A stretch of 64,000 nt of DNA. It comes from Agathobacter sp. Lineage in GTDB: Bacteria; Bacillota; Clostridia; Lachnospirales; Lachnospiraceae. The position numbers and the translations under genes were made by a program. Under the pieces are notes generated by a model. The model worked only from the letters and a program-made list of their open reading frames with translations, had not been told where the DNA came from and did no database searches. Where the stretch lies: the NCBI GenBank assembly GCA_022769125.1, contig JALEKN010000014.1:1-64000 (forward strand), written 5' to 3'. Of the stretch, positions 18,887-28,649 are shown in pieces; positions within the stretch are counted from its first letter, which is position 1, and each line of letters starts with the position of its first letter.

Positions 18887-18915
18887 GGGCAAGAGTGTTT
18901 TACTTGCCCTTTTTT
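18887..18915 (+). terminator. terminator after rlmN
   Basis: GGGCAAG pairs with CTTGCCC around a nine-base loop, followed by TTTTTT. It splits the priA-rlmN block from the phosphatase/kinase block, so the latter needs its own promoter in 18916-19015; I could not place one with confidence. Confidence 0.85.
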
Positions 18916-19015
18916 AGTGTTTGTGCTACTATATTATGCAGACTACTAGTGCAACTTGCGTCTGAACGCTTTTTGAAAGGCGAATGCATTCAGACAAGGA
19001 AAGGACATAAATCGG

Positions 19016-19759
19016 ATGAAGACGTTTTCCATGACGGATATCGGTGTGTCGCGGGAGATGAATCAGGATTACCTGTTTACTTCAGATACAGCGGTGGGGA
19101 ATCTTCCTAATCTTTATATCGTTGCAGACGGAATGGGCGGGCATAAGGCAGGAGAGTATGCTTCGCGGTATACGACGGAGCGTGTGGTTGCTTATGTGCT
19201 GCGCAGTAAAGATTCGGAACCCGTTACAATTTTAAAGGAAGCTATTCAAAAGGCGAATGAACTACTCCTCATAGAATCAAAGGAGGACGAATCAAAGCAT
19301 GGGATGGGTACAACCATTGTATGTGCGACCATTGTCGGCAACAAAATGTTTGTTGCAAATGTGGGAGACAGCAGGCTGTATGTAATCTCAGATCAGATCC
19401 GTCAGATCACCAGAGACCACTCTCTGGTAGAGGAAATGGTTCGAATGGGTGAGATGGACCGAAAGGAAGCCCGTCAACATCCGGATAAAAATATCATTAC
19501 GCGTGCGGTAGGTGCAACAGAGAACGTAGATGTCGATTTCTTTGAGGTGGATCTCGCAGAGGAAGATACGGTACTGCTTTGCTCGGACGGACTTACCAAT
19601 ATGGTAGATGATGCGTCAATTTTCCGCATTATCAAGGAGCAGAAAACCGCAGAGGATCAGGTAAGTGAACTGGTCCGCACTGCAAATGAAAACGGAGGCC
19701 GTGACAATATAACGGCAGTCATAATTCGACCATTTATAGATGAGGTGAAAGCATGTTAA
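19016..19759 (+). CDS. stp: PP2C-family Ser/Thr phosphatase (Stp/PrpC)
   Basis: The enzyme reverses phosphorylation by the adjacent PASTA kinase. Metal-binding motifs of PPM phosphatases are present: DIGVSREMNQD, VADGMGGHKAGE, GMGTTIV, SDGLTNMV and GGRDNITAVI. The length of 247 residues is normal. It overlaps the kinase gene by seven bases, the standard coupling for this phosphatase/kinase pair. The alternative symbol is prpC. Confidence 0.95.
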   Translation: MKTFSMTDIGVSREMNQDYLFTSDTAVGNLPNLYIVADGMGGHKAGEYASRYTTERVVAYVLRSKDSEPVTILKEAIQKANELLLIESKEDESKHGMGTTIVCATIVGNKMFVANVGDSRLYVISDQIRQITRDHSLVEEMVRMGEMDRKEARQHPDKNIITRAVGATENVDVDFFEVDLAEEDTVLLCSDGLTNMVDDASIFRIIKEQKTAEDQVSELVRTANENGGRDNITAVIIRPFIDEVKAC

Positions 19760-21885
19760 CAGTAGGTATGTATTTAGCAGATAGATATGAGATCGTTAGT
19801 AAAGTAGGCGCCGGCGGAATGTCAGATGTATACAAGGCAAAGGATCATATCCTTGGACGCTTTGTAGCAATTAAGGTACTCAAGCCGGAATTCTCAGAGG
19901 ATCGTAACTTTGTGACAAAGTTCCGCACAGAAGCACAGTCAGCAGCAGGCCTTGAGCATCCGAACATTGTCAACATCTATGATGTAGGAAGTGAAGAGGG
20001 CCTTCACTATATTGTAATGGAATATGTAGAGGGCATTACCCTAAAGACATACATTGAAAAAAAGGGACAGCTTACATTTAAGGAATCCGTAAGCATTGCC
20101 ATTCAGGTTTCAAGAGGGATCGAAGCCGCACACAATAAAAATATTATCCATAGAGATATCAAGCCGCAGAATATCATTATTTCAACAGAGGGTAAAGTAA
20201 AGGTGACAGATTTTGGTATTGCAAGAGCAGCCACTTCCAACACCATCAGTTCGGATGTGATGGGATCTGTACACTATGCTTCTCCAGAGCAGGCACGTAA
20301 CGGCTTCGTAGATAATCGCAGTGACATCTACTCTATGGGTATTTTAATGTACGAGATGGTTACGGGGCGAGTACCATTTGACGGAGACACTACGGTTGCA
20401 ATTGCAATCCAGCATTTGCAGGAGGAGATGACCTCGCCGAAAGTCTATGCGCCGAATCTGCCAATTAGTTTGGAAAAGATCATCCTGAAATGTGCCCAGA
20501 AGAACCCTGATCGCAGATATCAGAATATCGGGGAGCTTTTAAGTGATCTTCGCAAGTGCCTGATCAGCCCGGATGAGGATTTTGTTGCGATTGCCCCGGT
20601 TACGGACAGTGCTAAGACGAAAGTGATCAGTGCTGAAGAAGTACAGCAGATCAAGAGTAGTGCAGCTCCAGTTATAAAAAGCGAAGTCGAGAGAACCCCT
20701 AAGAAGGAAGAGCCGGTAGAGGCAGAGGAAGATTACGACGACTATGATGATGACGATGTGCTTGATCCGAAGATGGATAAGGCCGTTACCATTATGGGAA
20801 TCGTTGCAGCAGTGCTGATCGTTGTTGTGATCATTGCGCTTGCGATTAAAGTCAGCAGCCTGTTCGGAACACCAAGCACGCCAAATACACCAAGCACGAC
20901 AAATACACAGACCGAGACAGACAGCAATGTTGAGGTACCGACCGAGAGCCAGACTGAGACTACCGTCAGTGAAGAAAAAGAGATGGTTACGATGACAAAC
21001 ATTGTCGGAATGCTTTATGATGATGCAGAGACTAAGATGTCTGAACTTGGGTTAAGCTTAAATATTATCTCGAAGGAGACTTCTACAGAGGAGGAAGGAA
21101 CCATCCTTTCCGCAACGGTTGCCGAGGGAACAGAGGTGGCTATCGGCTCTGTTATTGATGTTACTGTAGCAGAGAAGTCTGAAACGACAACGACTCCGGC
21201 CGTAGAGTCAACCATTGTTCCAAGCGTTGTTGGTTACTCTGAGACAACAGCTACTTCCGCACTTAACAATGCGGGGCTGGTTCCGAAGTCAACCTACGAG
21301 TACAGCAATGATGTGCCGAAGGGAGAGGTTATTTCACAGTCTCCGGTAGCAGGAAGTTCCGTGGAAGATGGTTCTGATGTTACACTTGTGGTAAGTAACG
21401 GTGTAGAACAGGTTAAGGTGCCGGATGTTGTTGGCAAGTCTACAGAAAAGGCAACAGAAAAGCTTGAGGCAAAGGGCTTCGTTGTAGCTGTTGAGGAAAC
21501 TTATGATGACGAGGTAAAGGCAGGAAAGGTAATCAGCCAGAGCGTGGCAGGCGGTGAGTCCGCAGATGCCGGAGCACAGATCACTATCACAGTAAGCCTT
21601 GGCTCAATGACAGTATATTACAGCTTCAGCAAAGAGTTTACTGTTCCTGAAAATGCAGTCAGCGTATCTTATACCTTGACAAAGGATGACGGAGAGGTGA
21701 TCAGCAATCAGTCTGAGAGAATTTCCGAGGGAACAACTACAATTACAATCTCTAAGATCAACATTGATGTTGCAACCGGATATCTCGAATTGATCTGGAC
21801 AACAGAGTCTACGGATGAGATGGGCAATGCCGTACAGACTGAGGAGAGCGGATTTAGCGGAACTGTAGACTTTACAATGCAATAA
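19753..21885 (+). CDS. prkC: PASTA-domain Ser/Thr protein kinase (PrkC/PknB type)
   Basis: The membrane kinase senses peptidoglycan fragments and phosphorylates cell-division and translation proteins. The kinase domain (about residues 1-275) has the GAGGMSDVY loop, the catalytic HRDIKPQN and DFG. An acidic linker and a transmembrane segment (about 345-367) follow, then three PASTA repeats (about 415-480, 485-550 and 555-615) and an extra beta-rich C-terminal domain. RsgA, a known target of such kinases, is encoded next. Confidence 0.96.
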   Translation: MLTVGMYLADRYEIVSKVGAGGMSDVYKAKDHILGRFVAIKVLKPEFSEDRNFVTKFRTEAQSAAGLEHPNIVNIYDVGSEEGLHYIVMEYVEGITLKTYIEKKGQLTFKESVSIAIQVSRGIEAAHNKNIIHRDIKPQNIIISTEGKVKVTDFGIARAATSNTISSDVMGSVHYASPEQARNGFVDNRSDIYSMGILMYEMVTGRVPFDGDTTVAIAIQHLQEEMTSPKVYAPNLPISLEKIILKCAQKNPDRRYQNIGELLSDLRKCLISPDEDFVAIAPVTDSAKTKVISAEEVQQIKSSAAPVIKSEVERTPKKEEPVEAEEDYDDYDDDDVLDPKMDKAVTIMGIVAAVLIVVVIIALAIKVSSLFGTPSTPNTPSTTNTQTETDSNVEVPTESQTETTVSEEKEMVTMTNIVGMLYDDAETKMSELGLSLNIISKETSTEEEGTILSATVAEGTEVAIGSVIDVTVAEKSETTTTPAVESTIVPSVVGYSETTATSALNNAGLVPKSTYEYSNDVPKGEVISQSPVAGSSVEDGSDVTLVVSNGVEQVKVPDVVGKSTEKATEKLEAKGFVVAVEETYDDEVKAGKVISQSVAGGESADAGAQITITVSLGSMTVYYSFSKEFTVPENAVSVSYTLTKDDGEVISNQSERISEGTTTITISKINIDVATGYLELIWTTESTDEMGNAVQTEESGFSGTVDFTMQ

Positions 21886-21894
21886 GAAGAACAT

Positions 21895-22773
21895 ATGCAG
21901 GGAAAGATTGTTAAAGGAATTTCCGGTTTCTACTACGTTTACGTAGCAGGAACCGGAATTTATGAATGTAAGGCAAAAGGTGCGTTCCGCAAAGAGGGGA
22001 TGAAACCGCTTGTCGGAGATATGGTCGAGATTGCTGTGCTGGATGAAGAAAAGAAGCTTGGCAACATCGAAAAGATTTTACCGCGCAGTATCGAATTGAT
22101 CCGCCCGGCGGTTGCCAATATTGATTTCGCACTTGTGATTTTTGCAGCGGCAAAGCCACAACCGAATCTCAATCTGCTGGATCGCTTTTTGTGTATGATG
22201 GAATATCGTCATGTGCCGTCTGTAATCTGTTTTAATAAATGTGATCTGGTGGATGAAACTGAGAAAAAACGTCTGGCTGACATCTATGAGGCTGCCGGCT
22301 ATCCAGTATTGTTTGTAAGCGCCAAATGCAAAGAGAATCTCGGACAGCTTAAGGCTGTGCTCCAGGGAAAAACAGCTGCGGTAGCAGGACCATCGGGCGT
22401 AGGCAAATCTTCTCTGGTAAATGCATTGCAGGATGCATACCATATGGAAACCGGGGACATCAGCAAAAAGATTGAGCGTGGAAAGAATACCACGCGACAT
22501 TCGCAGGTGATTCCGATCAATGAAGATACTTTTATTATGGATACTCCGGGATTTAGTTCCATGGATGCGCCGGGACTGGAAAAGGAAGAATTGTGGAGAT
22601 GCTATCCGGAATTCCTTCCATATGAGAAAAATTGCCGCTTTATCGGCTGCAGTCATATAACTGAACCGGATTGCGGTGTAAAAGAGGCTCTTGCAGCTGG
22701 AAAGATCAGCAAGGAGCGCTATAAGAATTATTGCCTGATTTATGAAGAAATGAAAAATATTCGAAAATACTAG
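21895..22773 (+). CDS. rsgA: small ribosomal subunit biogenesis GTPase RsgA
   Basis: The GTPase helps late maturation of the 30S subunit. It has an N-terminal OB fold, a circularly permuted GTPase domain with FNKCD, the P loop GPSGVGKSSLVNAL and DTPGFSSMD, and a C-terminal zinc site with Cys and His (CRFIGCSH, then CGV). The length of 292 residues is normal. It is ten bases after prkC and is followed by rpe at nine bases. Confidence 0.97.
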   Translation: MQGKIVKGISGFYYVYVAGTGIYECKAKGAFRKEGMKPLVGDMVEIAVLDEEKKLGNIEKILPRSIELIRPAVANIDFALVIFAAAKPQPNLNLLDRFLCMMEYRHVPSVICFNKCDLVDETEKKRLADIYEAAGYPVLFVSAKCKENLGQLKAVLQGKTAAVAGPSGVGKSSLVNALQDAYHMETGDISKKIERGKNTTRHSQVIPINEDTFIMDTPGFSSMDAPGLEKEELWRCYPEFLPYEKNCRFIGCSHITEPDCGVKEALAAGKISKERYKNYCLIYEEMKNIRKY

Positions 22774-22782
22774 GAGAATGTT

Positions 22783-23448
22783 ATGAATTGTTTATCGCCG
22801 TCGATTCTGGCAGCAGATTTTTCAAAGCTAGGAGAACAAATTCACATTTTGGATGAATGTGGGGCACAGTATGTACACATTGATGTGATGGACGGACAAT
22901 TTGTTCCGAGCCTTTCCATCGGATTTCCGGTGATTGAAACGCTTCGGCCCTGCACAGAAAGAATGTTTGATGTGCATTTGATGATTGAGGAACCGATTCG
23001 CTATATTGATGAGTTTGCGGAGGCCGGAGCTGACATTATTACGGTACATGCGGAGGCCTGCAAGCACCTTGATCGTACCATTGACAGGATCAAAGAGCGG
23101 GGACTTTTGGCAGGAGTGGCGATCAATCCGGCAACTTCAATCGAGACAATCCGTTATGTTCTTCCGAAGGTGGATATGGTGCTTATCATGACGGTTAATC
23201 CGGGATATGGTGGACAGAAGCTGATTCCATATACGGTTGAGAAGGTCGCCGAACTTCGCCGCATTCTGATCAAGAACGGAATTAAGGCGGATATTGAGGT
23301 TGATGGTGGTGTAAATCTTGACAACGTACAGAAGCTGCTGGACGCGGGCGCAAACATCATAGTGGCGGGAAGTGCGGTATTTCGTGGAGATATCGCAAAG
23401 AATACGAACAGTTTTCTTGAAATATTAAATAATGCCCAGCATTCTTAA
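22783..23448 (+). CDS. rpe: ribulose-phosphate 3-epimerase
   Basis: The enzyme interconverts ribulose 5-phosphate and xylulose 5-phosphate in the pentose phosphate pathway. TIM-barrel motifs include LSPSILAADFSKLGEQ, HIDVMDGQFVPSLSIG, HLMIEEP, MTVNPGYGGQ and the phosphate-binding EVDGGV and GSAVF. The length of 221 residues is normal. AGGAGAATG gives the ribosome-binding site. Confidence 0.97.
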   Translation: MNCLSPSILAADFSKLGEQIHILDECGAQYVHIDVMDGQFVPSLSIGFPVIETLRPCTERMFDVHLMIEEPIRYIDEFAEAGADIITVHAEACKHLDRTIDRIKERGLLAGVAINPATSIETIRYVLPKVDMVLIMTVNPGYGGQKLIPYTVEKVAELRRILIKNGIKADIEVDGGVNLDNVQKLLDAGANIIVAGSAVFRGDIAKNTNSFLEILNNAQHS

Positions 23449-23479
23449 GAAGCGGGCTGTATCAACAGGGGAAAGAAGC

Positions 23480-24127
23480 ATGAGAGGACTTATTGTGACC
23501 GGAGGAAATATCCGGGACGACTTTGCCCGTGAAAAAATCAAGACAGGTGGATATGATATGATCATGGCAGCAGATTCCGGGATGGACTTTTTGTACCGGA
23601 ATCATCTGACACCGGATATTATCGTGGGAGACTTTGATTCAGTGGATCATGATTCATTGGATTTCTTCCGTGAGGATGGGAGAATTGAATTCTGCAAATT
23701 GAATCCGCAAAAGGATGATACCGACACGGAGTATGCAATCCGGGATGCTCTGTCGAGAGGGGTATTGCAGCTGACAATACTTGGAGGAACCGGAAGCAGG
23801 CTTGACCATGTGCTTGGAAATATCAGCCTTCTTGGCATCGGATTGGAGAATCATGCAGAAATAGAGCTTGTGGATGAGCATAATCGGATCCGTATGATTG
23901 ATAAGTCAATCTCTATCCGGAAAGACGAGCAGTTTGGCAGATATGTATCTTTGATTCCTTATTCGGCTACTGTGGAGCATGTCACGCTGACCGGGTTTAA
24001 ATATCCGCTTGCAGACTATACAATGGGGGGATTCAATTCCCTCGGCATCAGCAATGAGATAACGGACGATGTCGCACACATCGAGTTTAGAGGTGGAATC
24101 CTTTTAGTGATAGAATCTCTTGATTAG
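23480..24127 (+). CDS. thiN: thiamine pyrophosphokinase
   Basis: The enzyme makes thiamine diphosphate from thiamine and ATP. Motifs are AADSGMDFLYR, DIIVGDFDSVD, PQKDDTDTEYAI and GGTGSRLDHVLGN, as in the family. The ATG at 23480 (MRGLIVTGG) is preceded by AGGGGAAAG; an earlier in-frame ATG at 23432 lies inside rpe. It closes the phosphatase-kinase-rsgA-rpe-thiN block conserved in Firmicutes. Confidence 0.93.
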   Translation: MRGLIVTGGNIRDDFAREKIKTGGYDMIMAADSGMDFLYRNHLTPDIIVGDFDSVDHDSLDFFREDGRIEFCKLNPQKDDTDTEYAIRDALSRGVLQLTILGGTGSRLDHVLGNISLLGIGLENHAEIELVDEHNRIRMIDKSISIRKDEQFGRYVSLIPYSATVEHVTLTGFKYPLADYTMGGFNSLGISNEITDDVAHIEFRGGILLVIESLD

Positions 24128-24142
24128 TGGAGAACATAACGA

Positions 24143-26260
24143 ATGAAAAAATTTTTAAAAGATCATATTTTTCTGATATTTGCATTTGTGACAGTGCTGT
24201 TTCAGGAAGTTGTATTTCATGCGACAATAAAGGGAAGTACCATAAAGGGAAGCTGGTTTACAATGCTTCTCTTTTCTATGGTTTACGGAGGGGTTATCTA
24301 TCTCCTCGGGACGATCACAAAGAGCGCGAAGGCAAATCGGGTCATCCGCGGAACACTTTTGTGTTTATCCGCGATCCCGTTTATCATATGGAATTTTATC
24401 TTTGCAAAATTCCGTATCCTCTATGATGTTTCCACAACATTCGGAGGTGCTTCGGATGCTATGGGAGGTTTTGCGGGAGACATTTTCCGGCTTATTTTCT
24501 CTGTAAACGGGATGCTGCATATCATTCTCTTTTTCCTTCCATTTCTGCTTTATCTGATTGTCGGACGAAGATTTGATGATGGAAGTGGCAGCTGCGCGAA
24601 GGAGAGATTGGCAATTCTGGGAACCGGGTGTGCACTTTGGGTGGCAGCGCTTTTATTTATGAAGGTGAATGTCCCGCTCGGACAGGTATATGCGGGAGAA
24701 TATCAGTTTGAAAATGCCGTTTCAAATTTTGGACTGTATACAGGCGTAAGACTCGATATCAAGCATCTTGGAGAGGATGATTCCCTTCTTGTGGACAATA
24801 GTGGCTTGGTAACAGCGATGGGAACAACAGATGTAGAGACTGAGCATACACAAGCCGTGGAGAGTAAAGAGGCAGAGACTGGAATGACAGAAGGTTCTGA
24901 CCGCGGGGATGAAGCAGATGAAGCCACGGAACAGGAAACAGAGACATTGGAAGAGACGGAAGAACCGGAACCTGTCATCGACACCAGCCCAAATGAGTTG
25001 GATATTGACTTTGATGCATTGGAGGATGGTGCATCTAAGGATCTGGTAGAGGTCGATGAGTATGTGCGCGCACTTACGCCGACCAACAAGAACGAATACA
25101 CAGGTCTGTTTAAGGGCAAGAATCTTATTTTCATTACAGCGGAGGCTTTTTCGGCAGAAGTGATTGATGAAAATATTACCCCGACTTTGTATCGCCTGGC
25201 AACAAGAGGAATTAATTTCACAGATTATTATCAGCCGGCAAGTGCGGGAACGACCGGCGGAGAGTATGCAAATATCATGGGAATGCTTCCGACTGCCGGA
25301 GGAAAGTCCATGAAGAATACAAAGAATAATCATAACTATATGACAATCGGAAGCCTGCTAAATGACGAGGGATATTATGGCAAGGCATACCATAACAATA
25401 GCTATAAGTATTATGATCGTCATAAAACACATATAAACCTTGGATATTCGGATGGATATATGGGATATGGCAACGGCATGGAAGAGTTTGTAAAGAAGCA
25501 ATGGCCGGAGAGCGACCTTGAGATGATGCAGGGAACGCTTCCAACCTATATTGATAAACAGCCGTTCAATATCTATTATATGTCAGTCAGTGGACATAGT
25601 GATTACGCGAAGGATCTGAATGCTATGTCAAAAAAGCATTGGGATGAAGTTCAGGATCTGGACTATTCCGATACGGTAAAGGCATATATTGCTGCCCAGC
25701 TTGAACTTGAGGCGGCGCTTACCTATCTGGTGGATGAATTGGAAAAGGCAGGAATTGCGGATGATACGGTAATCTGTATTTCGGCAGACCATTTTCCATA
25801 TGGGCTGGATCAGAATGAATCAGATTCCTATGAGTACTTGTCTGAATTGTATGGATATGAGATAACCAATAATTTCGAGAGAGACCATAACCGGTTGATC
25901 TTGTGGAGCGGCTGTCTGGAGGCCCGGGAGCCGATCGTAGTGTCATCTCCGACCTTCAGTCCGGACATTCTTCCTACGTTATGCAATTTGTTTGGAATTG
26001 CATATGATTCAAGGCTCCTTCCGGGAAGAGATGTTTTATCGGATGCGGAAGCTATTGTGTATGACTTAAGCTACAATTGGAAGACAGACTATGGTACATA
26101 TCTGGCTTCCAAGGGCAAATTCATTCCGGCAGGTGATGACATCGAGATACCGGATGGATATATAGACAGGATTAAAAAGATTGTAAAGAGCAAGATCAGT
26201 TATAGCAAGAAAGTATTGAATCTGGATTACTACGCACATGTATTTCCGGACAAAGAATAG
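24143..26260 (+). CDS. LtaS-family membrane sulfatase/phosphoglycerol transferase
   Basis: The family polymerises lipoteichoic acid or adds phosphoglycerol to surface glycans. Five or so transmembrane helices occupy residues 1-180. A strongly acidic, threonine-rich linker follows (about 230-300), then an extracellular alkaline-phosphatase-fold domain with a nucleophile threonine in SAGTTGGEY, an SGHSDY segment and metal-binding SADHFPYG. The acidic linker is unusually long. A type I LtaS role is inferred from the fold. It follows thiN by 15 bases. Confidence 0.88.
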   Translation: MKKFLKDHIFLIFAFVTVLFQEVVFHATIKGSTIKGSWFTMLLFSMVYGGVIYLLGTITKSAKANRVIRGTLLCLSAIPFIIWNFIFAKFRILYDVSTTFGGASDAMGGFAGDIFRLIFSVNGMLHIILFFLPFLLYLIVGRRFDDGSGSCAKERLAILGTGCALWVAALLFMKVNVPLGQVYAGEYQFENAVSNFGLYTGVRLDIKHLGEDDSLLVDNSGLVTAMGTTDVETEHTQAVESKEAETGMTEGSDRGDEADEATEQETETLEETEEPEPVIDTSPNELDIDFDALEDGASKDLVEVDEYVRALTPTNKNEYTGLFKGKNLIFITAEAFSAEVIDENITPTLYRLATRGINFTDYYQPASAGTTGGEYANIMGMLPTAGGKSMKNTKNNHNYMTIGSLLNDEGYYGKAYHNNSYKYYDRHKTHINLGYSDGYMGYGNGMEEFVKKQWPESDLEMMQGTLPTYIDKQPFNIYYMSVSGHSDYAKDLNAMSKKHWDEVQDLDYSDTVKAYIAAQLELEAALTYLVDELEKAGIADDTVICISADHFPYGLDQNESDSYEYLSELYGYEITNNFERDHNRLILWSGCLEAREPIVVSSPTFSPDILPTLCNLFGIAYDSRLLPGRDVLSDAEAIVYDLSYNWKTDYGTYLASKGKFIPAGDDIEIPDGYIDRIKKIVKSKISYSKKVLNLDYYAHVFPDKE

Positions 26261-26271
26261 AAAGGACAGTC

Positions 26272-27639
26272 ATGGAACAGAATACAGTAAGAGAAAATAA
26301 AATGGGAGTAATGCAGGAAGGAAAGCTTCTGCTTAATATGTCCCTCCCGATGATGGTTTCCATGCTGGTTCAGGCAATGTACAACATTGTGGACAGCATT
26401 TTTGTATCCAAAATCTCGGAGGATGCATTGACGGCTGTTTCATTGGCGTTTCCGTTGCAGTCGCTTATGATCGCTGTTGGAGCCGGAACCGGAGTTGGTG
26501 TCAATGCGCTGATTTCAAGAGGTCTTGGCGAAAAGAGAAGGGACCATGTCGATGCGGTTGCGGCAAATGGAATTTTTGTTTATGCGTTGAGTTACATTGT
26601 TGTTGCAATTCTTGGATTTAGCGTGGTAAAACCTTTTTATAATATGCAGATTGGATCCGGGCAGGAAAATATCATGGAGCTTGGGGTGGAGTACCTGTCA
26701 ATCGCAATGATCTTTTCGTTCGGATTGTTTGCCCAATTTGTATTTGAACGTATCCTGCAGGCAACCGGGCGGACATTTTTTACTATGATCAGCCAGATGA
26801 CGGGTGCTGTCATCAATATTATCATGGATCCGATTCTTATCTTCGGGTTGCTTGGATTTCCGAAGCTTGGAATTGCGGGTGCCGCAATTGCAACCGTAAT
26901 GGGGCAGATTATTGCGTCAATTATTGCATGTGTATACAATTTAAAGAAGAATACAGATGTCACAATTTCGTTTAAAGGATTCCGGCTGGAAGGAAGAATA
27001 ATCAAAGAAATCTATATCATTGGTCTTCCGTCCATTATTATGGAGTCAATCGGATCTGTCATGACGACCGGAATGAATCTGATCCTGATGGGAATTTCTT
27101 CTACAGCGGCAGCCGTATTTGGGGTGTATTTTAAGTTGCAGAGCTTTTTCTTTATGCCGGTGTTTGGGTTGAACAACGGACTGATTCCGATTCTTTCCTA
27201 CAATTATGGCGCGAGAAACAAAAAGCGTATGATCAATACATTAAAGTATGGATACATGATTGCGTTTTTGTTCATGCTTGTCGGATTTGCGGCCTTTATG
27301 CTCATACCGGACAAGCTGTTGCTGCTATTTGAAGCGTCTGAGACGATGCTTGCAATCGGTGTGCCGGCACTGCGGACGATAGCCTTCCATTTCCTTATTG
27401 CATGGTTTTGTATTGTTTCGGGAACGCTGTTTCAGGCTGTCGGAAATGCAGTGTACAGCATGTATGTATCGGTGGCACGGCAGCTCGTGGTTCTTTTACC
27501 TGTAGCGTATGTACTTGCGAAGATTGGCGGATTGTCCCTGATCTGGTGGTGTTTCCCAATTGCTGAGCTGATGTCTCTTTTGATCTCAGTGGTCTGCCTT
27601 AAGGCAACCGCGAAGAAGAAACTGGCTGATTTTGATTGA
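26272..27639 (+). CDS. MATE-family efflux transporter
   Basis: The 455-residue protein has 12 hydrophobic segments and the family motif MVQAMYNIVDSIFVSKI. It is likely a sodium- or proton-driven exporter of cationic drugs or metabolites. It is 11 bases after the LtaS-type gene and 30 bases before a DMT permease. Substrate unknown. Confidence 0.9.
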   Translation: MEQNTVRENKMGVMQEGKLLLNMSLPMMVSMLVQAMYNIVDSIFVSKISEDALTAVSLAFPLQSLMIAVGAGTGVGVNALISRGLGEKRRDHVDAVAANGIFVYALSYIVVAILGFSVVKPFYNMQIGSGQENIMELGVEYLSIAMIFSFGLFAQFVFERILQATGRTFFTMISQMTGAVINIIMDPILIFGLLGFPKLGIAGAAIATVMGQIIASIIACVYNLKKNTDVTISFKGFRLEGRIIKEIYIIGLPSIIMESIGSVMTTGMNLILMGISSTAAAVFGVYFKLQSFFFMPVFGLNNGLIPILSYNYGARNKKRMINTLKYGYMIAFLFMLVGFAAFMLIPDKLLLLFEASETMLAIGVPALRTIAFHFLIAWFCIVSGTLFQAVGNAVYSMYVSVARQLVVLLPVAYVLAKIGGLSLIWWCFPIAELMSLLISVVCLKATAKKKLADFD

Positions 27640-27669
27640 TTGCGGGAACTTTGATAGGGGTATAACGAT

Positions 27670-28584
27670 ATGGATAAACAATTGAAGCATACATTGCTTC
27701 TGTTTCTTGCGGCAGGAATCTGGGGATTTGCTTTCGTGGCACAGAGCGTTGGCATGGACTATGTGGGGAGCTTTACATTTACGGCACTCCGCAATTTTAT
27801 CGGAGCGCTGGTATTGGCTCCGGTAATTCTGGTGTTGGATAAGAGAAAGTCCAAGGAAGTAAGGATAAGGGAGAAAAAAGAACAAAAAACACTTATCCGG
27901 GGAGGAATCCTGTGTGGATTTTTCCTGTGTATCGCGACAAACCTGCAACAGTTTGGAATTCCATATACGACAATAGGCAAGGCCGGATTTCTTACGGCGA
28001 TGTATATCATTCTGGTGCCGGTTTTAGGAATTTTTTGCAACCGCAGGGCAGGCAGGCGGGTATGGATATCCGTAGCACTCGCTGTGTGGGGGTTATATCT
28101 GCTTTGCATGGCAGGAGGGAGCCTTGTCTTACAGGTGGGAGATTTGTTTGAACTTGGATGTGCACTTGCATTTGCAGTACAGATTCTCACAATTGACCAT
28201 TTCGCGCCAAAGGTTGATTGCGTCAAGCTATCCTGTATAGAATTTGTCAGTTGTGGTATCCTATCAGCAATCGGGATGGTCCTTTTCGAATCTCCGACGA
28301 TAGAGGCTGTCCAGGCTGCATGGATTCCAATTCTATATGCAGGAGCACTTTCTACCGGTGTGGCATATACCTTGCAGATTGTCGGACAGAAAGGGTTGAA
28401 TCCAACGCTGGCGTCTTTGATCATGAGCTTGGAATCGGTAATATCCCTGATCGCAGGTTGGGTACTTTTAAACCAGAAGTTGTCAAAACGGGAATTAGTG
28501 GGTTGTGCAATAATGTTTGCTGCAATTATACTGGTTCAGTTGCCGGAAAAGAAAAAGTGTGAGATAATTACATCAGAGGAATAA
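27670..28584 (+). CDS. EamA/DMT-family permease
   Basis: The 304-residue protein has ten hydrophobic segments in two EamA repeats (starting at about residues 8 and 155), with GIWGFAFVAQSVGMDYVG and the late PTLASLIMSLESVISLIAGWVLL motif. It probably exports a metabolite or amino acid; the substrate cannot be read from sequence. A terminator follows, which separates it from the serine dehydratase genes. Confidence 0.9.
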   Translation: MDKQLKHTLLLFLAAGIWGFAFVAQSVGMDYVGSFTFTALRNFIGALVLAPVILVLDKRKSKEVRIREKKEQKTLIRGGILCGFFLCIATNLQQFGIPYTTIGKAGFLTAMYIILVPVLGIFCNRRAGRRVWISVALAVWGLYLLCMAGGSLVLQVGDLFELGCALAFAVQILTIDHFAPKVDCVKLSCIEFVSCGILSAIGMVLFESPTIEAVQAAWIPILYAGALSTGVAYTLQIVGQKGLNPTLASLIMSLESVISLIAGWVLLNQKLSKRELVGCAIMFAAIILVQLPEKKKCEIITSEE

Positions 28585-28588
28585 AAAG

Positions 28589-28625
28589 CAGAGGGGCTGA
28601 CAGTCAGTTCCTCTGTTGTTACTTT
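28589..28625 (+). terminator. terminator after DMT permease
   Basis: CAGAGGGGCTGAC pairs with GTCAGTTCCTCTG around a single A (G-T wobbles), followed by a T-rich TTGTTACTTT. Confidence 0.65.
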
Positions 28626-28649
28626 AATAGAAAATATGAGGAAAGTCAG

